Assembly: GCA_018830485.1 (NCBI GenBank)
Contig: JAHJRQ010000012.1
Span: 248,001-312,000 of the forward strand
Length of the DNA stretch: 64,000 nucleotides
Direction: 5' to 3'
Source of the DNA: Pseudomonadota bacterium
GTDB lineage: Bacteria; Desulfobacterota; Desulfobulbia; Desulfobulbales; Desulfurivibrionaceae
Shown here: in pieces, positions 1 through 8,322 of the stretch
Layout: every line of letters starts with the position of its first letter
Numbering within the stretch: position 1 is the stretch's first letter
The notes under the pieces: generated by a model
The model's input: the letters and a program-made list of their open reading frames with translations, nothing else
Told to the model about the DNA's origin: nothing
Databases searched by the model: none
Translations under genes and position numbers: made by a program

Positions 1-227
1 TTCTCATGCGCTTATACCGGCCGCGCTTCAAAGCAGCGCACTACGCCATCGGCACCGGACTCATGAGTTTCAGCGGCCTGTATGCCGGAGTATTGAGCGG
101 CTTTCTCGCATCCTGGGCCGGGTATGATTATTTTTTCGGGATCAGTTTCCTTCTCTCTCTGCCGGCCTTGGGATTGATCCTTTTCATTCCCCTTGCAGAG
201 CCCAAAAACAAAGAGGCGTTGCGGTAA
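1..227 (+). CDS. MFS transporter, C-terminal end (partial)
   Basis: The reading frame is open at the left window edge, so only about the last 75 residues are seen. They contain two hydrophobic helices (GLYAGVLSGFLASWAGY and FFGISFLLSLPALGLILFI) ending in a short charged tail. The segment HYAIGTGLMSFSGLYAGVLSGF resembles the last helices of AmpG/PAT-type major facilitator permeases, which import muropeptides or related solutes through the inner membrane. The substrate cannot be told from this fragment. The stop codon lies in the loop of a perfect 16-bp hairpin. The protein's N-terminus and operon lie outside the window, so the family call is moderate. Confidence 0.6.
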   Translation, partial: LMRLYRPRFKAAHYAIGTGLMSFSGLYAGVLSGFLASWAGYDYFFGISFLLSLPALGLILFIPLAEPKNKEALR

Positions 228-245
228 TTCCGCAACGCCTCTTTG
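201..245. terminator. Bidirectional intrinsic terminator
   Basis: A perfect 16-bp inverted repeat (209-224 with 230-245) encloses a 5-nt loop. The stop codon of the MFS gene (225-227) is inside the loop. On the minus strand the stem is followed by a T-rich tract (complement of 201-208), as expected for a terminator of the convergent ompH gene. The arms end in AAAG/CTTT, giving a short U-run on the plus strand as well. Confidence 0.8.
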
Positions 246-269
246 TGACAACAGCTTTTCACTGTGAAA

Positions 270-824
270 CTATTTCTTCAGACGGCTGTCAAGCTCCTTC
301 TGGACCTGATCGCTGATATCAAGGGTATCATCGGCATAGAGCAAGCCCGTTCTGTTCCGCAGCCCTTTCATGGTATTTTCAAGAATCAGCGAATAGCCAT
401 TTTTCTTGCCTATTTCCGCGATAACATCATGCAACTGTTTCAAGATTGGCTCCATATGCCTTTTCTCTAGCTGTTGCATTTCCTGTTTTGCATCTTCGGT
501 TTTCATGCCATAGTCGCGAAGTCTCTTCTGATACTCACGCTCCTTCTCGGCACGGACCTCATCGCTCCAAGCAGACCCCTTCTTCTCAATCTCGTTTTTC
601 ATGGAGGTCAAGGCATCTTCATCCGCCTTGAACTTTGCTTGAAACTTGTCAACTTCCGCCTGCAGAATTTTTTGAGCATCCAGGGCCGCTTTTGATTTGC
701 CAAGAATTTGCTGAATACTGATGGTGGCGATCTTTCCACGTTCCGGAGCCGCAAAGGCAAGCACCGAAGAGACGCTCAACGCCACACACACACACAACAC
801 CCCTCCAAGAAATTTCATCTTCAT
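270..824 (-). CDS. OmpH/Skp family periplasmic chaperone
   Basis: Probable Skp-like holdase that binds unfolded outer-membrane proteins in the periplasm. The 184-residue product has a Sec signal peptide (about residues 1-25, ending AFA-A), then a short beta segment (GKIATISIQQIL) typical of the OmpH N-terminus. A long charged coiled-coil follows (about 50-130), then a C-terminal beta/helix segment with GYSLILEN. Length and architecture fit the family. The ATG at 824 is preceded by CGGAGA at a 6-nt spacing, which decides it over the ATG two codons in. It is not next to bamA or lpxD as in many Gram-negatives; here it follows pal, separated by a terminator, so it is probably transcribed alone. 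Confidence 0.9.
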   Translation of the reverse strand: MKMKFLGGVLCVCVALSVSSVLAFAAPERGKIATISIQQILGKSKAALDAQKILQAEVDKFQAKFKADEDALTSMKNEIEKKGSAWSDEVRAEKEREYQKRLRDYGMKTEDAKQEMQQLEKRHMEPILKQLHDVIAEIGKKNGYSLILENTMKGLRNRTGLLYADDTLDISDQVQKELDSRLKK

Positions 825-884
825 ACATATCTCCGGTTTGTTATCGGCAGAAAATTTTCGCTTGTAGCATTATACCCTCGCGGG

Positions 885-929
885 ACTAAAAAACAAAAAA
901 AAGATGGGAACATAAACATGCTCCCATCT
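885..929 (-). terminator. Intrinsic terminator after pal
   Basis: AGATGGGA (902-909) pairs with TCCCATCT (922-929), with an inner CAT/ATG pair. On the minus strand the stem runs into a T-rich tract (complement of 887-901). It lies just downstream of the pal stop codon. Confidence 0.75.
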
Positions 930-960
930 CAGAAAACTACAATCTTCTTAGAAAAGAAGC

Positions 961-1515
961 TTACCTGACGATAACAAAGTCATCACGACGATTCTGCGAC
1001 CAAGCCATTTCATCATGGCCGAGGTTGAGGGGCTTCTCCTCGCCAAAGCTGAGGGTGTCAATCCGGCTTTCCGCAACGCCCATGTTCACAAGATACTTCA
1101 CAGCGGCCACGGCGCGTCTCTCGCCGAGGGCCATGTTGTACTCGTTGGTGCCGCGCTCGTCGGTGTTGCCCTCAACCCGAACACGAACCTGGGGAGAACC
1201 GATCAACAGCTCGCCATTCTTCTTGATACGGTCCTTCTGGTCTGCCCGGATGTCGGATTTGTCAAAGTCAAAATAGATGGGCAGCATCGGAGCGGTGGTC
1301 CGGCCTTCCAGAACGGCGCCACTGTCGCCGCCAATCCATTTTGAAGCAAGAGACTCTTCCTGACCTACAGCGGGGCCAGCGCCGGTACCAACGCCAGTGC
1401 CAGCCGCCATGTCCTTGTCGCTCTGCACTTTTTGCTTGGCGCACCCGCCAGACAAAAGGGAAAGGGAGACTACAACACACGCCATTGCCACATACTGCAG
1501 AATTCCTTTTTTCAT
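961..1515 (-). CDS. pal: Peptidoglycan-associated lipoprotein (Pal)
   Basis: Outer-membrane lipoprotein that anchors the envelope to peptidoglycan. The start at 1515 is chosen because a strong GGAGG/AAGGAG site precedes it; 26 further upstream codons stay open but look untranslated. The 184-residue product begins with a lipoprotein signal ending LLSGGC (lipidated Cys about 25), then a low-complexity Gly/Ala linker. An OmpA-like domain runs from about residue 78 (IYFDFDKSDI) and includes EGNTDERGTNEYNMALGERRA, which holds the Asp and Arg used to bind diaminopimelate. tolB and tolQRA are not adjacent, unlike the usual tol-pal operon. A good sigma-70-type promoter lies about 80 nt upstream. Confidence 0.93.
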   Translation of the reverse strand: MKKGILQYVAMACVVVSLSLLSGGCAKQKVQSDKDMAAGTGVGTGAGPAVGQEESLASKWIGGDSGAVLEGRTTAPMLPIYFDFDKSDIRADQKDRIKKNGELLIGSPQVRVRVEGNTDERGTNEYNMALGERRAVAAVKYLVNMGVAESRIDTLSFGEEKPLNLGHDEMAWSQNRRDDFVIVR

Positions 1516-1604
1516 TTTTCTCCTTCCTCCAAATACGTCTCGTGACAGATTTTTATATAAAAACAACTCCTTATCAGGGCCTATATAATTCAATTAACTC
1601 AAAA

Positions 1605-1633
1605 ATCATACTGAATTCTTTATTAATTTTCAA
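1605..1633 (-). promoter_or_regulatory. Sigma-70 promoter of pal
   Basis: Read on the minus strand: TTGAAA (1628-1633), 17-nt spacer, TATGAT (1605-1610). The predicted transcript start is near 1597, giving a leader of roughly 80 nt before the pal start. Confidence 0.7.
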
Positions 1634-1870
1634 TGTGTTTTTTTATTCAGGGCACTTCATCGCCAAAAAAGTTACAATTGGAATTTTCTGGCCTTTGGGA
1701 GCCGCCAAAACACCCCTAGCCTTCCCGCACAATTCACTTGCATGGCCCGGAGAACACATGATATTTAACAGGATAACCGAGCACCACGGAAAATTATTCT
1801 GCCTTTCTATTCCCTGTGATCGTTCCAAACAAAAATCCAAGCTTTGTACTTCAGCGAGCCGTATTAACCG
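1634..1870. other. Spacer between pal and glgP, nothing recognised
   Basis: AT-rich spacer between the divergent pal promoter and glgP. It must hold the glgP promoter and leader, but I see no convincing -35/-10 pair, hairpin or repeat. Short open frames here look like chance. Confidence 0.4.
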
Positions 1871-4132
1871 ATGAAAACCCCCCTCCCTCCCCACAGCAAA
1901 ACGAACCCTACCCAATCCGCAACACCCAAGATCCTTTTTTCCCAGGAGAGAAAACACCTTCTCCGGGACATGATCGCAACAAACAAATTCGGCACCTTTT
2001 TCGGTATTTCCCAAAAGGTTCTTGACTCGGTCTGGCAGACCCTCACTTCACCGGCCGGCGAATCCGTCACCTACATCTCCATGGAAATAGGAGCTGATCT
2101 CGATGTTTTCCACCCGGTGCGAAACAAACTCAACCGACTTGAAATAACGGAACATCCGGATGAAGCCATCAATCGGTTTGTGCAGCTTTTTCTGCAAGGC
2201 CCCGTCAAGATCCCCAACTACAGCGGCGGTCTCGGCATCCTTGCGGGAGACACCCTGAAAAGCTTCGCGGACTGCAAAATTCCGGTGGCCGGTGTTTCCC
2301 TGCTCTACCGGAAAGGATATTTCTCCCAGATGGTAGACTCAAAAATCGGCCAGGTGGCCTGGGCCTCCCAATGGGAGCCGAAAAACACCCCGGGGCTGTA
2401 TCTGCTGCACGACCCGGAAAACCCGGACCAACCTTTGACCATCGAGGTTCCTTTTTATGATCATGCAGGAAAGCAATCCATTGCCAGCGCTCAAATCTGG
2501 CTCAAGATGGAGCTGAACGAGACCCTCGATTTTTTCGTGCCGGAGATCCTGCTTGATTACCAGACCCCGCAGTCCCCTTCCTGGATCCAAGACGCAGCCC
2601 AACATCTGTACGACAGCAGCTCGGAAAAGGTGAAGGCAACCCAGCGCAGATTGCTGGGTCTGGGGATTATCCCTGCCATGGAAGCCTTGGGTATCACCTC
2701 ACGCACCATTCACTTGAACGAACAGCACGGGGTGGGCGTGGTACTCTCCCTGGTCGCCAAACTCCTGGAAAAAAAATATGGCCCCCAGTATGAAAAAAAG
2801 GCCACGGATCACAGTATCCTCGCTGCGGCGACGGAGGTCGCCAAGCGGATTGTCTTTACCATCCATACCCCGGTTATTGCCGGACATGACCGGTTCAATG
2901 TTTCCGTGTACGAGGATTTAATCAGCCCATTCTGCAAGCGCGTGCTTAATCTTCTGGCCCTGGAAGAGCACAACCTTTCCGTCTACAATTTCACCGCCAT
3001 GGCCATGAAACTCAACCGGGCCACCAACAGCGTCAGCCGTCTCCATAAAGAGGTAACCCAGAAGCAGTTCCCGCAATATGCGGACAAGATCACGGCGATT
3101 ACCAACGGGGTGCATCATCTTACCTGGACCAGCGATGCCAAGGCGGAACTGTACGACACCTTTCCCGAGCTGCGCAATTGGCGAAAAGACCCCAGCGTTT
3201 TTGCCAAGGCGGCTCCCCTGCACCGAAACAAAAAATTCCGCACCTATTTTGAACAGGCGTGGCGCACGGACACAAAAATCCTGGTGGAGTACGTCAACCG
3301 GATGCTCGTCACCCATCGCAATCAGCGCCTGGCGACCTGGATTGATCCGCCCAACTACCTTTCCTATCGCAGCGAAAAAGAGGCGACCCTTGGGCAGACG
3401 ACCTTCACCCTGGGTTTCGCCCGCCGATTTTCCACCTACAAACGGGCAGACCTGATCTTTGAAGACGTCGACCGGCTGGCGTCAATGATTACCGAAAACA
3501 ACTGGCCGGTTCATTTTCTTTATGCGGGCAAGGCCCACCCTTCTGACGAACCGGGCAAGGATCTGATCAAAAATGTTCTGGCCGTCCAGGAAGAGCTGTA
3601 TCTGAAAAGTAATGGGTTGGCCAAACTGATCTTCATTCCGGGGTATGACATGCATCTGGCCAAAATGATGGTTGCCGGTTGCCACGCCTGGCTGAACAGC
3701 CCCAAACGCCCCTTGGAAGCCAGCGGCACCAGCGGAATGAAGGCCGCAATGAACGGCGTGCCCAATGTGAGCATTATGGATGGTTGGTGGGTTGAAGGGT
3801 ATCATGACGGACGGACCGGCTGGAAATTCGGCTATGAAGGGTCGGTCTCTCCCGAGCATTTCAGCGAACACCCCTCATCCCTGCTCTACAACGAAGACTC
3901 CTCCTCATTTTATACCGTTTTCCCGGAAATGCTGCGGCTGTTTTATGATCCAGCCCTGCATGACCAGTATATCGACAAATGTATCGCCAACCTCACGCTC
4001 AACTGCCCAATCTTCAATACCCACCGCATGGCGGCGGAATATGTTGCCCGCTACGACCTTGAGCTCGCTCCGGAGACCCGACAGGAAATGGAAAAATTCC
4101 GCAAACTCTACTGCAGCGATCCGTCCTTTTAG
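1871..4132 (+). CDS. glgP: Alpha-glucan (glycogen) phosphorylase
   Basis: Cytoplasmic GT35 enzyme releasing glucose-1-phosphate from alpha-1,4-glucans. The 753-residue product matches the shorter alpha-glucan phosphorylase subfamily. It has YISMEIG near residue 67, the glucan-site stretch PNYSGGLGILAGDTLKS, LLYRKGYFSQ, TNGVHHLTW, and the pyridoxal-phosphate site EASGTSGMKAAMNG with the likely PLP-binding Lys at about 624. The N-terminus is uncertain: the ATG at 1871 has no clear ribosome-binding site, and an in-frame ATG at 1970 is an alternative. No other glycogen genes are adjacent. It is monocistronic, bounded by a terminator at 4203-4241. Confidence 0.92.
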   Translation: MKTPLPPHSKTNPTQSATPKILFSQERKHLLRDMIATNKFGTFFGISQKVLDSVWQTLTSPAGESVTYISMEIGADLDVFHPVRNKLNRLEITEHPDEAINRFVQLFLQGPVKIPNYSGGLGILAGDTLKSFADCKIPVAGVSLLYRKGYFSQMVDSKIGQVAWASQWEPKNTPGLYLLHDPENPDQPLTIEVPFYDHAGKQSIASAQIWLKMELNETLDFFVPEILLDYQTPQSPSWIQDAAQHLYDSSSEKVKATQRRLLGLGIIPAMEALGITSRTIHLNEQHGVGVVLSLVAKLLEKKYGPQYEKKATDHSILAAATEVAKRIVFTIHTPVIAGHDRFNVSVYEDLISPFCKRVLNLLALEEHNLSVYNFTAMAMKLNRATNSVSRLHKEVTQKQFPQYADKITAITNGVHHLTWTSDAKAELYDTFPELRNWRKDPSVFAKAAPLHRNKKFRTYFEQAWRTDTKILVEYVNRMLVTHRNQRLATWIDPPNYLSYRSEKEATLGQTTFTLGFARRFSTYKRADLIFEDVDRLASMITENNWPVHFLYAGKAHPSDEPGKDLIKNVLAVQEELYLKSNGLAKLIFIPGYDMHLAKMMVAGCHAWLNSPKRPLEASGTSGMKAAMNGVPNVSIMDGWWVEGYHDGRTGWKFGYEGSVSPEHFSEHPSSLLYNEDSSSFYTVFPEMLRLFYDPALHDQYIDKCIANLTLNCPIFNTHRMAAEYVARYDLELAPETRQEMEKFRKLYCSDPSF

Positions 4133-4202
4133 ACAATTACTCCACGAGGACTGGGGCGGATAGCCCACACCGAGCCTTTCCCCTTTTCTATAAAATACAA
4201 AC

Positions 4203-4241
4203 AAAAGGGGCCAAGGTGTGCTGCACACCATGGCCCCTTTT
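4203..4241. terminator. Bidirectional terminator between glgP and the foldase gene
   Basis: AAAAGGGGCCA (4203-4213) pairs with TGGCCCCTTTT (4231-4241), with an inner GGTGTG/CACACC stem and a 3-nt loop; one A/A mismatch interrupts it. Both strands continue into T-rich sequence, so it can serve both convergent genes. Confidence 0.85.
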
Positions 4242-4265
4242 CTCATCCTGTGTTGTTAACAACGG

Positions 4266-5267
4266 TTATTTTTTTTCCTTGGGGGCTACCATCTTGATGG
4301 TTGCCTTGCTTTTGGCCGCCGTTAAAAAGGCCTCGATATTGGCTGTAACTTTCTCCTGGGTGAGGTAGGCGGTAATCTTCGCCTTTGCTTCATCAAAGCT
4401 CACCGTCTTGGCGGGCTTTTTTTCTTCAAGCTTGATCAGGTGATAGCCGAACTCGGTTTCCACGATGTCACTGACATCACCGGGCATCATTTTAAAAACT
4501 GCCTGGTCAAAGGGCTTGACCATCTGTCCCCTGGGGAAAAAGCCCAGATCCCCGCCCCGCTCCTTGCTCGGACAATCTGAAAACTGCTTGGCAAGATCGG
4601 CGAAATTGGCGCCGCCCTTCAGTTGCTTTTGTATCTGAACAAGTTTTGCGCGCTTGCGGTCCTTGTCCGCCTTGGCCTCTGTTTCCTTTGCGTTAATCAG
4701 GATATGCCGGGCATGAACCATTTCCGGTTGGGCGAATTTGTCCTGATTGCCGTTATAGAAATCCTTGGCCTCCTGCTCGGTTATCTGGACCTTTCCCTTG
4801 AACTTGGTATCGATGAATTTCTGGATGGCGATATTCTTGCCTATCTGCTTGCGCAGCTCCGTCTCGGTGATGCCTGCTTCGCCGAGGGCCTTGGCAAAGG
4901 CCTTGTCATCGGCAAATCCCTTCTTGTATCCCTTCAACTCGGTATCAATATCGGCGGCGCTCACCGCAATCCCTGCTTTTTTGCTCTCCTGGCCCAGCAG
5001 TTCGAGCTTGATCATTTTGTCAAGAACGGATTCCCGGAGAGAAGCCATCTCGGCCTCGCTGGGCTTGCTGCCCTGTGCCTGAAAACGGCCCAGAATACCA
5101 TTTATCTCACCCTGCACCGCCGCGGCAACAATGGGTTCGCCATTGACAAAGGCCGCAACCTCCTCTGCCTTCTTTTCCGACTTGGACCAGACGCTGGTTG
5201 CAAAAAAAACAGTGGCCCCCAGGGCGACCGCAACGAAAACGGCTTTATGAAATTTTCCAAATTGCAT
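4266..5267 (-). CDS. Parvulin-type peptidyl-prolyl isomerase / periplasmic foldase
   Basis: SurA/PpiC-like prolyl isomerase assisting folding of exported proteins. From the ATG at 5267 (AAGGA upstream) the product is 333 residues. It has an N-terminal hydrophobic segment (about 9-27) acting as signal or anchor, a helical SurA_N-like region with VNGEPI, then one rotamase domain (about 180-285) carrying ARHILI, FADLAKQFSDCPS, GGDLGFFPRGQMVKPF and FGYHLIKLEE. A Lys-rich C-terminus follows. It lies 31 nt downstream of the UbiA-family gene and is the last gene before the terminator, so it is probably co-transcribed with the menaquinone operon though functionally unrelated. It has one parvulin domain, unlike two-domain SurA. 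Confidence 0.9.
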   Translation of the reverse strand: MQFGKFHKAVFVAVALGATVFFATSVWSKSEKKAEEVAAFVNGEPIVAAAVQGEINGILGRFQAQGSKPSEAEMASLRESVLDKMIKLELLGQESKKAGIAVSAADIDTELKGYKKGFADDKAFAKALGEAGITETELRKQIGKNIAIQKFIDTKFKGKVQITEQEAKDFYNGNQDKFAQPEMVHARHILINAKETEAKADKDRKRAKLVQIQKQLKGGANFADLAKQFSDCPSKERGGDLGFFPRGQMVKPFDQAVFKMMPGDVSDIVETEFGYHLIKLEEKKPAKTVSFDEAKAKITAYLTQEKVTANIEAFLTAAKSKATIKMVAPKEKK

Positions 5268-5298
5268 GACATTTCCTTTTATTATGAGATTTTTCCGG

Positions 5299-6195
5299 TC
5301 AAACGACCAATGAAAGCCAGGTTGCCACAAACAAGGTAAGGCTGATCAGCCCGTTCATGGTGAAAAATGAAAGCTGAATCCGGGACAGATCCTTGGGATT
5401 GACGACAATATGCTGGTAAAAAAGGGCTCCTGCCGTAAGGGCAATTCCAAGATAATAATACACGTTCAGCCCGGACAGTATACCTGTGAGAATAAACAAA
5501 AGAAAGGCCAGACAATGAAAAAAAACCGCGAACCTGAATGCTTTTTCCCGGCCAAACCGTGACGGCAGGGAATAGAGTCCTGCCTGCCTGTCAAAATCGG
5601 CATCAAGACAGGCATACACCGTATCAAACCCCGCCACCCAGAAGAGCACCCCCAGCGAGAGAACAAGGGGGAAATCCATCAGGGTTCCCTTAACCGCGAC
5701 CCAGCCTCCCAAAGGGGAAAAAGCCAGGGCAACACCGAGGATCACATGGCAGAGCCAGGTGAATCGCTTGGTCAGCGAATAGAGAAAGGTAAGGGCCAGC
5801 GCAAAGGGAGAAAGCTTCAGGGTGAGAGGATTGAGTTGATGACAGGCGAAAAAATAGAGCACGGTGAAGAGAACAACCATACCCCAGGCTTCCGCCAGCC
5901 CCACCGCGCCGCTCGGGATAGCCCGATCCGCGGTGCGGGGGTTGGCCGCGTCAAACTTCCGGTCAACGATCCGATTGAATCCCATGGCCGCGGTGCGGGC
6001 GCCGACCATGGCCAGGATGATCCAACCGAAGGTTGCAGCCTCGGGGACCCCGCGTTTCGCCAGAAATGCGCCGATCAAGGCAAAGGGCAGGGCAAAAATG
6101 GTATGCCCGAACTTGATCATCTCAAGCAGGGTTTTCACCTTGTGCAGCATCGCCATCCCCCCCCCGGCCGCACGCCGGTCATGCTCCGTTATCAT
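5299..6195 (-). CDS. UbiA-family prenyltransferase (MqnP-type)
   Basis: Integral-membrane polyprenyltransferase of 298 residues with about eight to nine helices. Two Asp-rich motifs of the family are visible: NRIVDRKFD (Asn74, Asp78, Asp82) and DADFDRQ with following LPSRFG. In futalosine-pathway bacteria a UbiA homologue (MqnP) attaches the polyprenyl tail to the naphthoate intermediate. Position at the end of the mqn operon supports that role over ubiquinone synthesis, but the aromatic substrate is inferred. The start overlaps the ubiX stop by ATGA. A downstream in-frame ATG near residue 14-16 is an alternative start. Confidence 0.85.
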   Translation of the reverse strand: MITEHDRRAAGGGMAMLHKVKTLLEMIKFGHTIFALPFALIGAFLAKRGVPEAATFGWIILAMVGARTAAMGFNRIVDRKFDAANPRTADRAIPSGAVGLAEAWGMVVLFTVLYFFACHQLNPLTLKLSPFALALTFLYSLTKRFTWLCHVILGVALAFSPLGGWVAVKGTLMDFPLVLSLGVLFWVAGFDTVYACLDADFDRQAGLYSLPSRFGREKAFRFAVFFHCLAFLLFILTGILSGLNVYYYLGIALTAGALFYQHIVVNPKDLSRIQLSFFTMNGLISLTLFVATWLSLVV

Positions 6196-6770
6196 GCCTC
6201 ATCTTCCGGGGGAAGACCCTGCCATCTGGCAAGCCCTTCAACCCCTATGCCGAGCAACCCCGCCACCCGTCCCGCATACTGACGGGCCATCTCCTCGATG
6301 CTCCGGGGCCGGTGATACAGGGCGGGCATGGGCGGACAAATGATGGCCCCGGCCTCGTGCGCCTTCAACATATTGGTGAGGTGGGTCTTATTCAAGGGCG
6401 TTTCCCGAACCGCCAGCACCAGGGGACGCCGCTCCTTGAGCATGACATCCGCGGCCCGGTGGATCAGGTTGCCGCAGACGCCGTTGGCTATGGCGGCGAG
6501 GCTTCCCATGGTGCAGGGCAAAACAGCCATGCCGGAAAAATCGCTGGAGCCGCTGGACATGGACGCGGCAAAATCGTGCACATCATGCCACTTGGCCACA
6601 TAGGGTTCAAGGTCCGTCCGGGACATCCCAAGCTCCAGCCCCAGCACCTGCGCGCCCGCTTCGGACAAAAGCCCATGCACCTCGACCTCTCGCCCCTGGC
6701 AAAGTTTGAGAAACTCCAAGGCATACACCGCCCCGGTGGCTCCTGTTATGGCCAGGACGACCTTCTTCAT
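6192..6770 (-). CDS. ubiX: UbiX-family flavin prenyltransferase
   Basis: Flavoprotein that makes prenylated FMN, the cofactor of UbiD-type decarboxylases. The 192-residue product has the UbiX pattern ITGATGAVYALEFL at the N-terminus, an SSGSSDFSGMAVLPCTMG segment (about 70-90), and PLVLAVRETPLN followed by MPALYHRP. In the futalosine pathway a UbiD/UbiX-like pair decarboxylates a late naphthoate intermediate. The partner UbiD gene is not in this window. Both ends overlap neighbours by 4 nt (ATGA with menG upstream and the UbiA gene downstream), indicating tight translational coupling. Confidence 0.9.
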   Translation of the reverse strand: MKKVVLAITGATGAVYALEFLKLCQGREVEVHGLLSEAGAQVLGLELGMSRTDLEPYVAKWHDVHDFAASMSSGSSDFSGMAVLPCTMGSLAAIANGVCGNLIHRAADVMLKERRPLVLAVRETPLNKTHLTNMLKAHEAGAIICPPMPALYHRPRSIEEMARQYAGRVAGLLGIGVEGLARWQGLPPEDEA

Positions 6771-7474
6771 TTGACCCCCACATAAACCGTCACCACCCCG
6801 AAGGTCAGCGGCCGATGGTAGGTTTTGGCGAACCCGGCCTGCTGCATCATGGACAGCAGTTCTTCCGGGGCATAGAATTCGGCGATGGAGCTGGCCAGAT
6901 ACTCATAGGCCTCGGTATCGCCGGAAACAAGCCCGGCAATCTTCGGCAATACCCGGTTGAGATAAAAATTATAGATCGGCTTGATCACCGGATTCTGCGG
7001 CCTGGAAAATTCGAGGATCAGCAGCTTGCCGCCGGGCTTGAGCACCCGGTGCATTTCATTGAGTCCCTGCTGGGTTCTCGCCAGGTTCCTGACTCCGAAG
7101 GCCACGGTGACACCCCAGACCGTGGAGGTTTTCACGGGGATCTGCTCACCGTCCCCGCATACCGGCCCGATCCGGTCTTTCCGGTCATCGACGGGAAGAT
7201 GGAGCATCCCGGCCCGCAGCATATCCTCGCAAAAATCCACGGCCAGCACCCGGCGCTGCCTGGCCTGCCGGGTCAGCTCCAGGGAAAGGGGCAGGGTTCC
7301 GGCGCAGAGGTCGAGCACCACACCCTTGGGGAACTCCTTCAATTCCCGGGTGGTGACCCAGCGCCAATACCGGTCGATCTGGAAACTCAACACCGAATTG
7401 AGAAAGTCGTATTTTCCGCTGATTGCGGAAAACTTTTGCTGAACAAATTTTTTCTTTTCGTCTGGATTCTTCAT
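6767..7474 (-). CDS. menG: Demethylmenaquinone methyltransferase
   Basis: SAM-dependent C-methyltransferase of the UbiE/MenG family catalysing the last step of menaquinone synthesis. The 235-residue product contains FSAISGKYDFLNSVLS, the SAM-binding motif VLDLCAGTLPLSLEL (about residue 50-64), AVDFCEDMLRAG, AFGVRNLARTQQGLNEMHRVLKPGG and LEFSRP, all family hallmarks. It lies 4 nt after mqnA and overlaps ubiX by 4 nt. Because the pathway here is futalosine-type menaquinone, MenG is the likely role rather than ubiquinone UbiE, which has the same fold. Confidence 0.93.
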   Translation of the reverse strand: MKNPDEKKKFVQQKFSAISGKYDFLNSVLSFQIDRYWRWVTTRELKEFPKGVVLDLCAGTLPLSLELTRQARQRRVLAVDFCEDMLRAGMLHLPVDDRKDRIGPVCGDGEQIPVKTSTVWGVTVAFGVRNLARTQQGLNEMHRVLKPGGKLLILEFSRPQNPVIKPIYNFYLNRVLPKIAGLVSGDTEAYEYLASSIAEFYAPEELLSMMQQAGFAKTYHRPLTFGVVTVYVGVK

Positions 7475-7478
7475 ATGC

Positions 7479-8318
7479 CTACTGTTTTCCGCAAACCTTG
7501 AGGGGAAGCGCCGACGCAGGGACCTCCCCGCGCTTGATAAGATACTCGAAAAATCGCCTCAGCGCCTCCTGCTTTTCATTGCCCAGATCATACTCAATGC
7601 CCTGGAGATACCGGCAACATGCCGCCTCGTCCATGGGAACCCGCTTGGCCACAATGGCGCTGATCTCAGGCAGCCGCTCCTTTCCTTCACGCAGGCAACG
7701 GTGCAGCTCCTGATAAATGGCAAGGACGGTGTCCGGTTCCTCGCGGCAAAAATCCTCCCGCACAGCCCAGACCGCAAAGACAAAGGGCAGGCCGGTACGC
7801 TCCTGCCAGGCCTCGCCAAGGTCCAGCCGGTGGGGATACCGCCCTTCCACTGCCAACCGCAACGCTTCATCGCCAATGGCCAGCACCGCGGCGGGCCTTT
7901 CCGCGTCCTGACCCAGCTCGCTCGCCGAGCCGCTGCGATAGCGGGGATGAACCTGATGGAACTCCTCCAGAATGATCTTCACCAGACTCACCGAGGTCTG
8001 GGACTGGGGGCTGAGCAGAACCAATTGCCCATCCAGACCGGCAACGGGCAATTCCGAAAAGAGAAAAACGCTGCCCACCGGCCCGGTGGACGAGATGGAC
8101 AGATCGCTCATGATCCGGTACTTCCCGGGATGCAGGGCATATTCCTGGGAGGAGACAAAGCCGAGATCAAGTTCGTTTTCGTGCAGCATGCGGTTGAGCA
8201 CCGAGGGCGGCGCCTCGGTAATCCGCCAGTCCGCTCGCCGCACACTCTGGCGCCACACCTCATACAGGGGCGCGGTATTGATGTAATTCACCATCCCGAT
8301 TCTGGCCGTGATCTTCAT
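7479..8318 (-). CDS. mqnA: Chorismate dehydratase MqnA
   Basis: First enzyme of the futalosine pathway, dehydrating chorismate to 3-enolpyruvylbenzoate in the cytoplasm. The 279-residue product starts MKITARIGMVNYINTAPLYEVW, matching the MqnA ligand-binding segment. It has the two-lobed periplasmic-binding-protein-like fold shared with MqnD, with SSTGPVGSVFLFSE and IGDEALRL. The ATG at 8318 is chosen because an open extension of 55 codons upstream would overlap the preceding gene. It begins 4 nt after the deaminase gene stops and ends 4 nt before menG. Confidence 0.92.
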   Translation of the reverse strand: MKITARIGMVNYINTAPLYEVWRQSVRRADWRITEAPPSVLNRMLHENELDLGFVSSQEYALHPGKYRIMSDLSISSTGPVGSVFLFSELPVAGLDGQLVLLSPQSQTSVSLVKIILEEFHQVHPRYRSGSASELGQDAERPAAVLAIGDEALRLAVEGRYPHRLDLGEAWQERTGLPFVFAVWAVREDFCREEPDTVLAIYQELHRCLREGKERLPEISAIVAKRVPMDEAACCRYLQGIEYDLGNEKQEALRRFFEYLIKRGEVPASALPLKVCGKQ

Positions 8319-8322
8319 CCCG

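Noticed and set aside
1634-1870. Promoter for glgP
   Set aside because: A TTGCAT followed at 17 nt by ATATTT was considered, but the -10 match is too poor to list.
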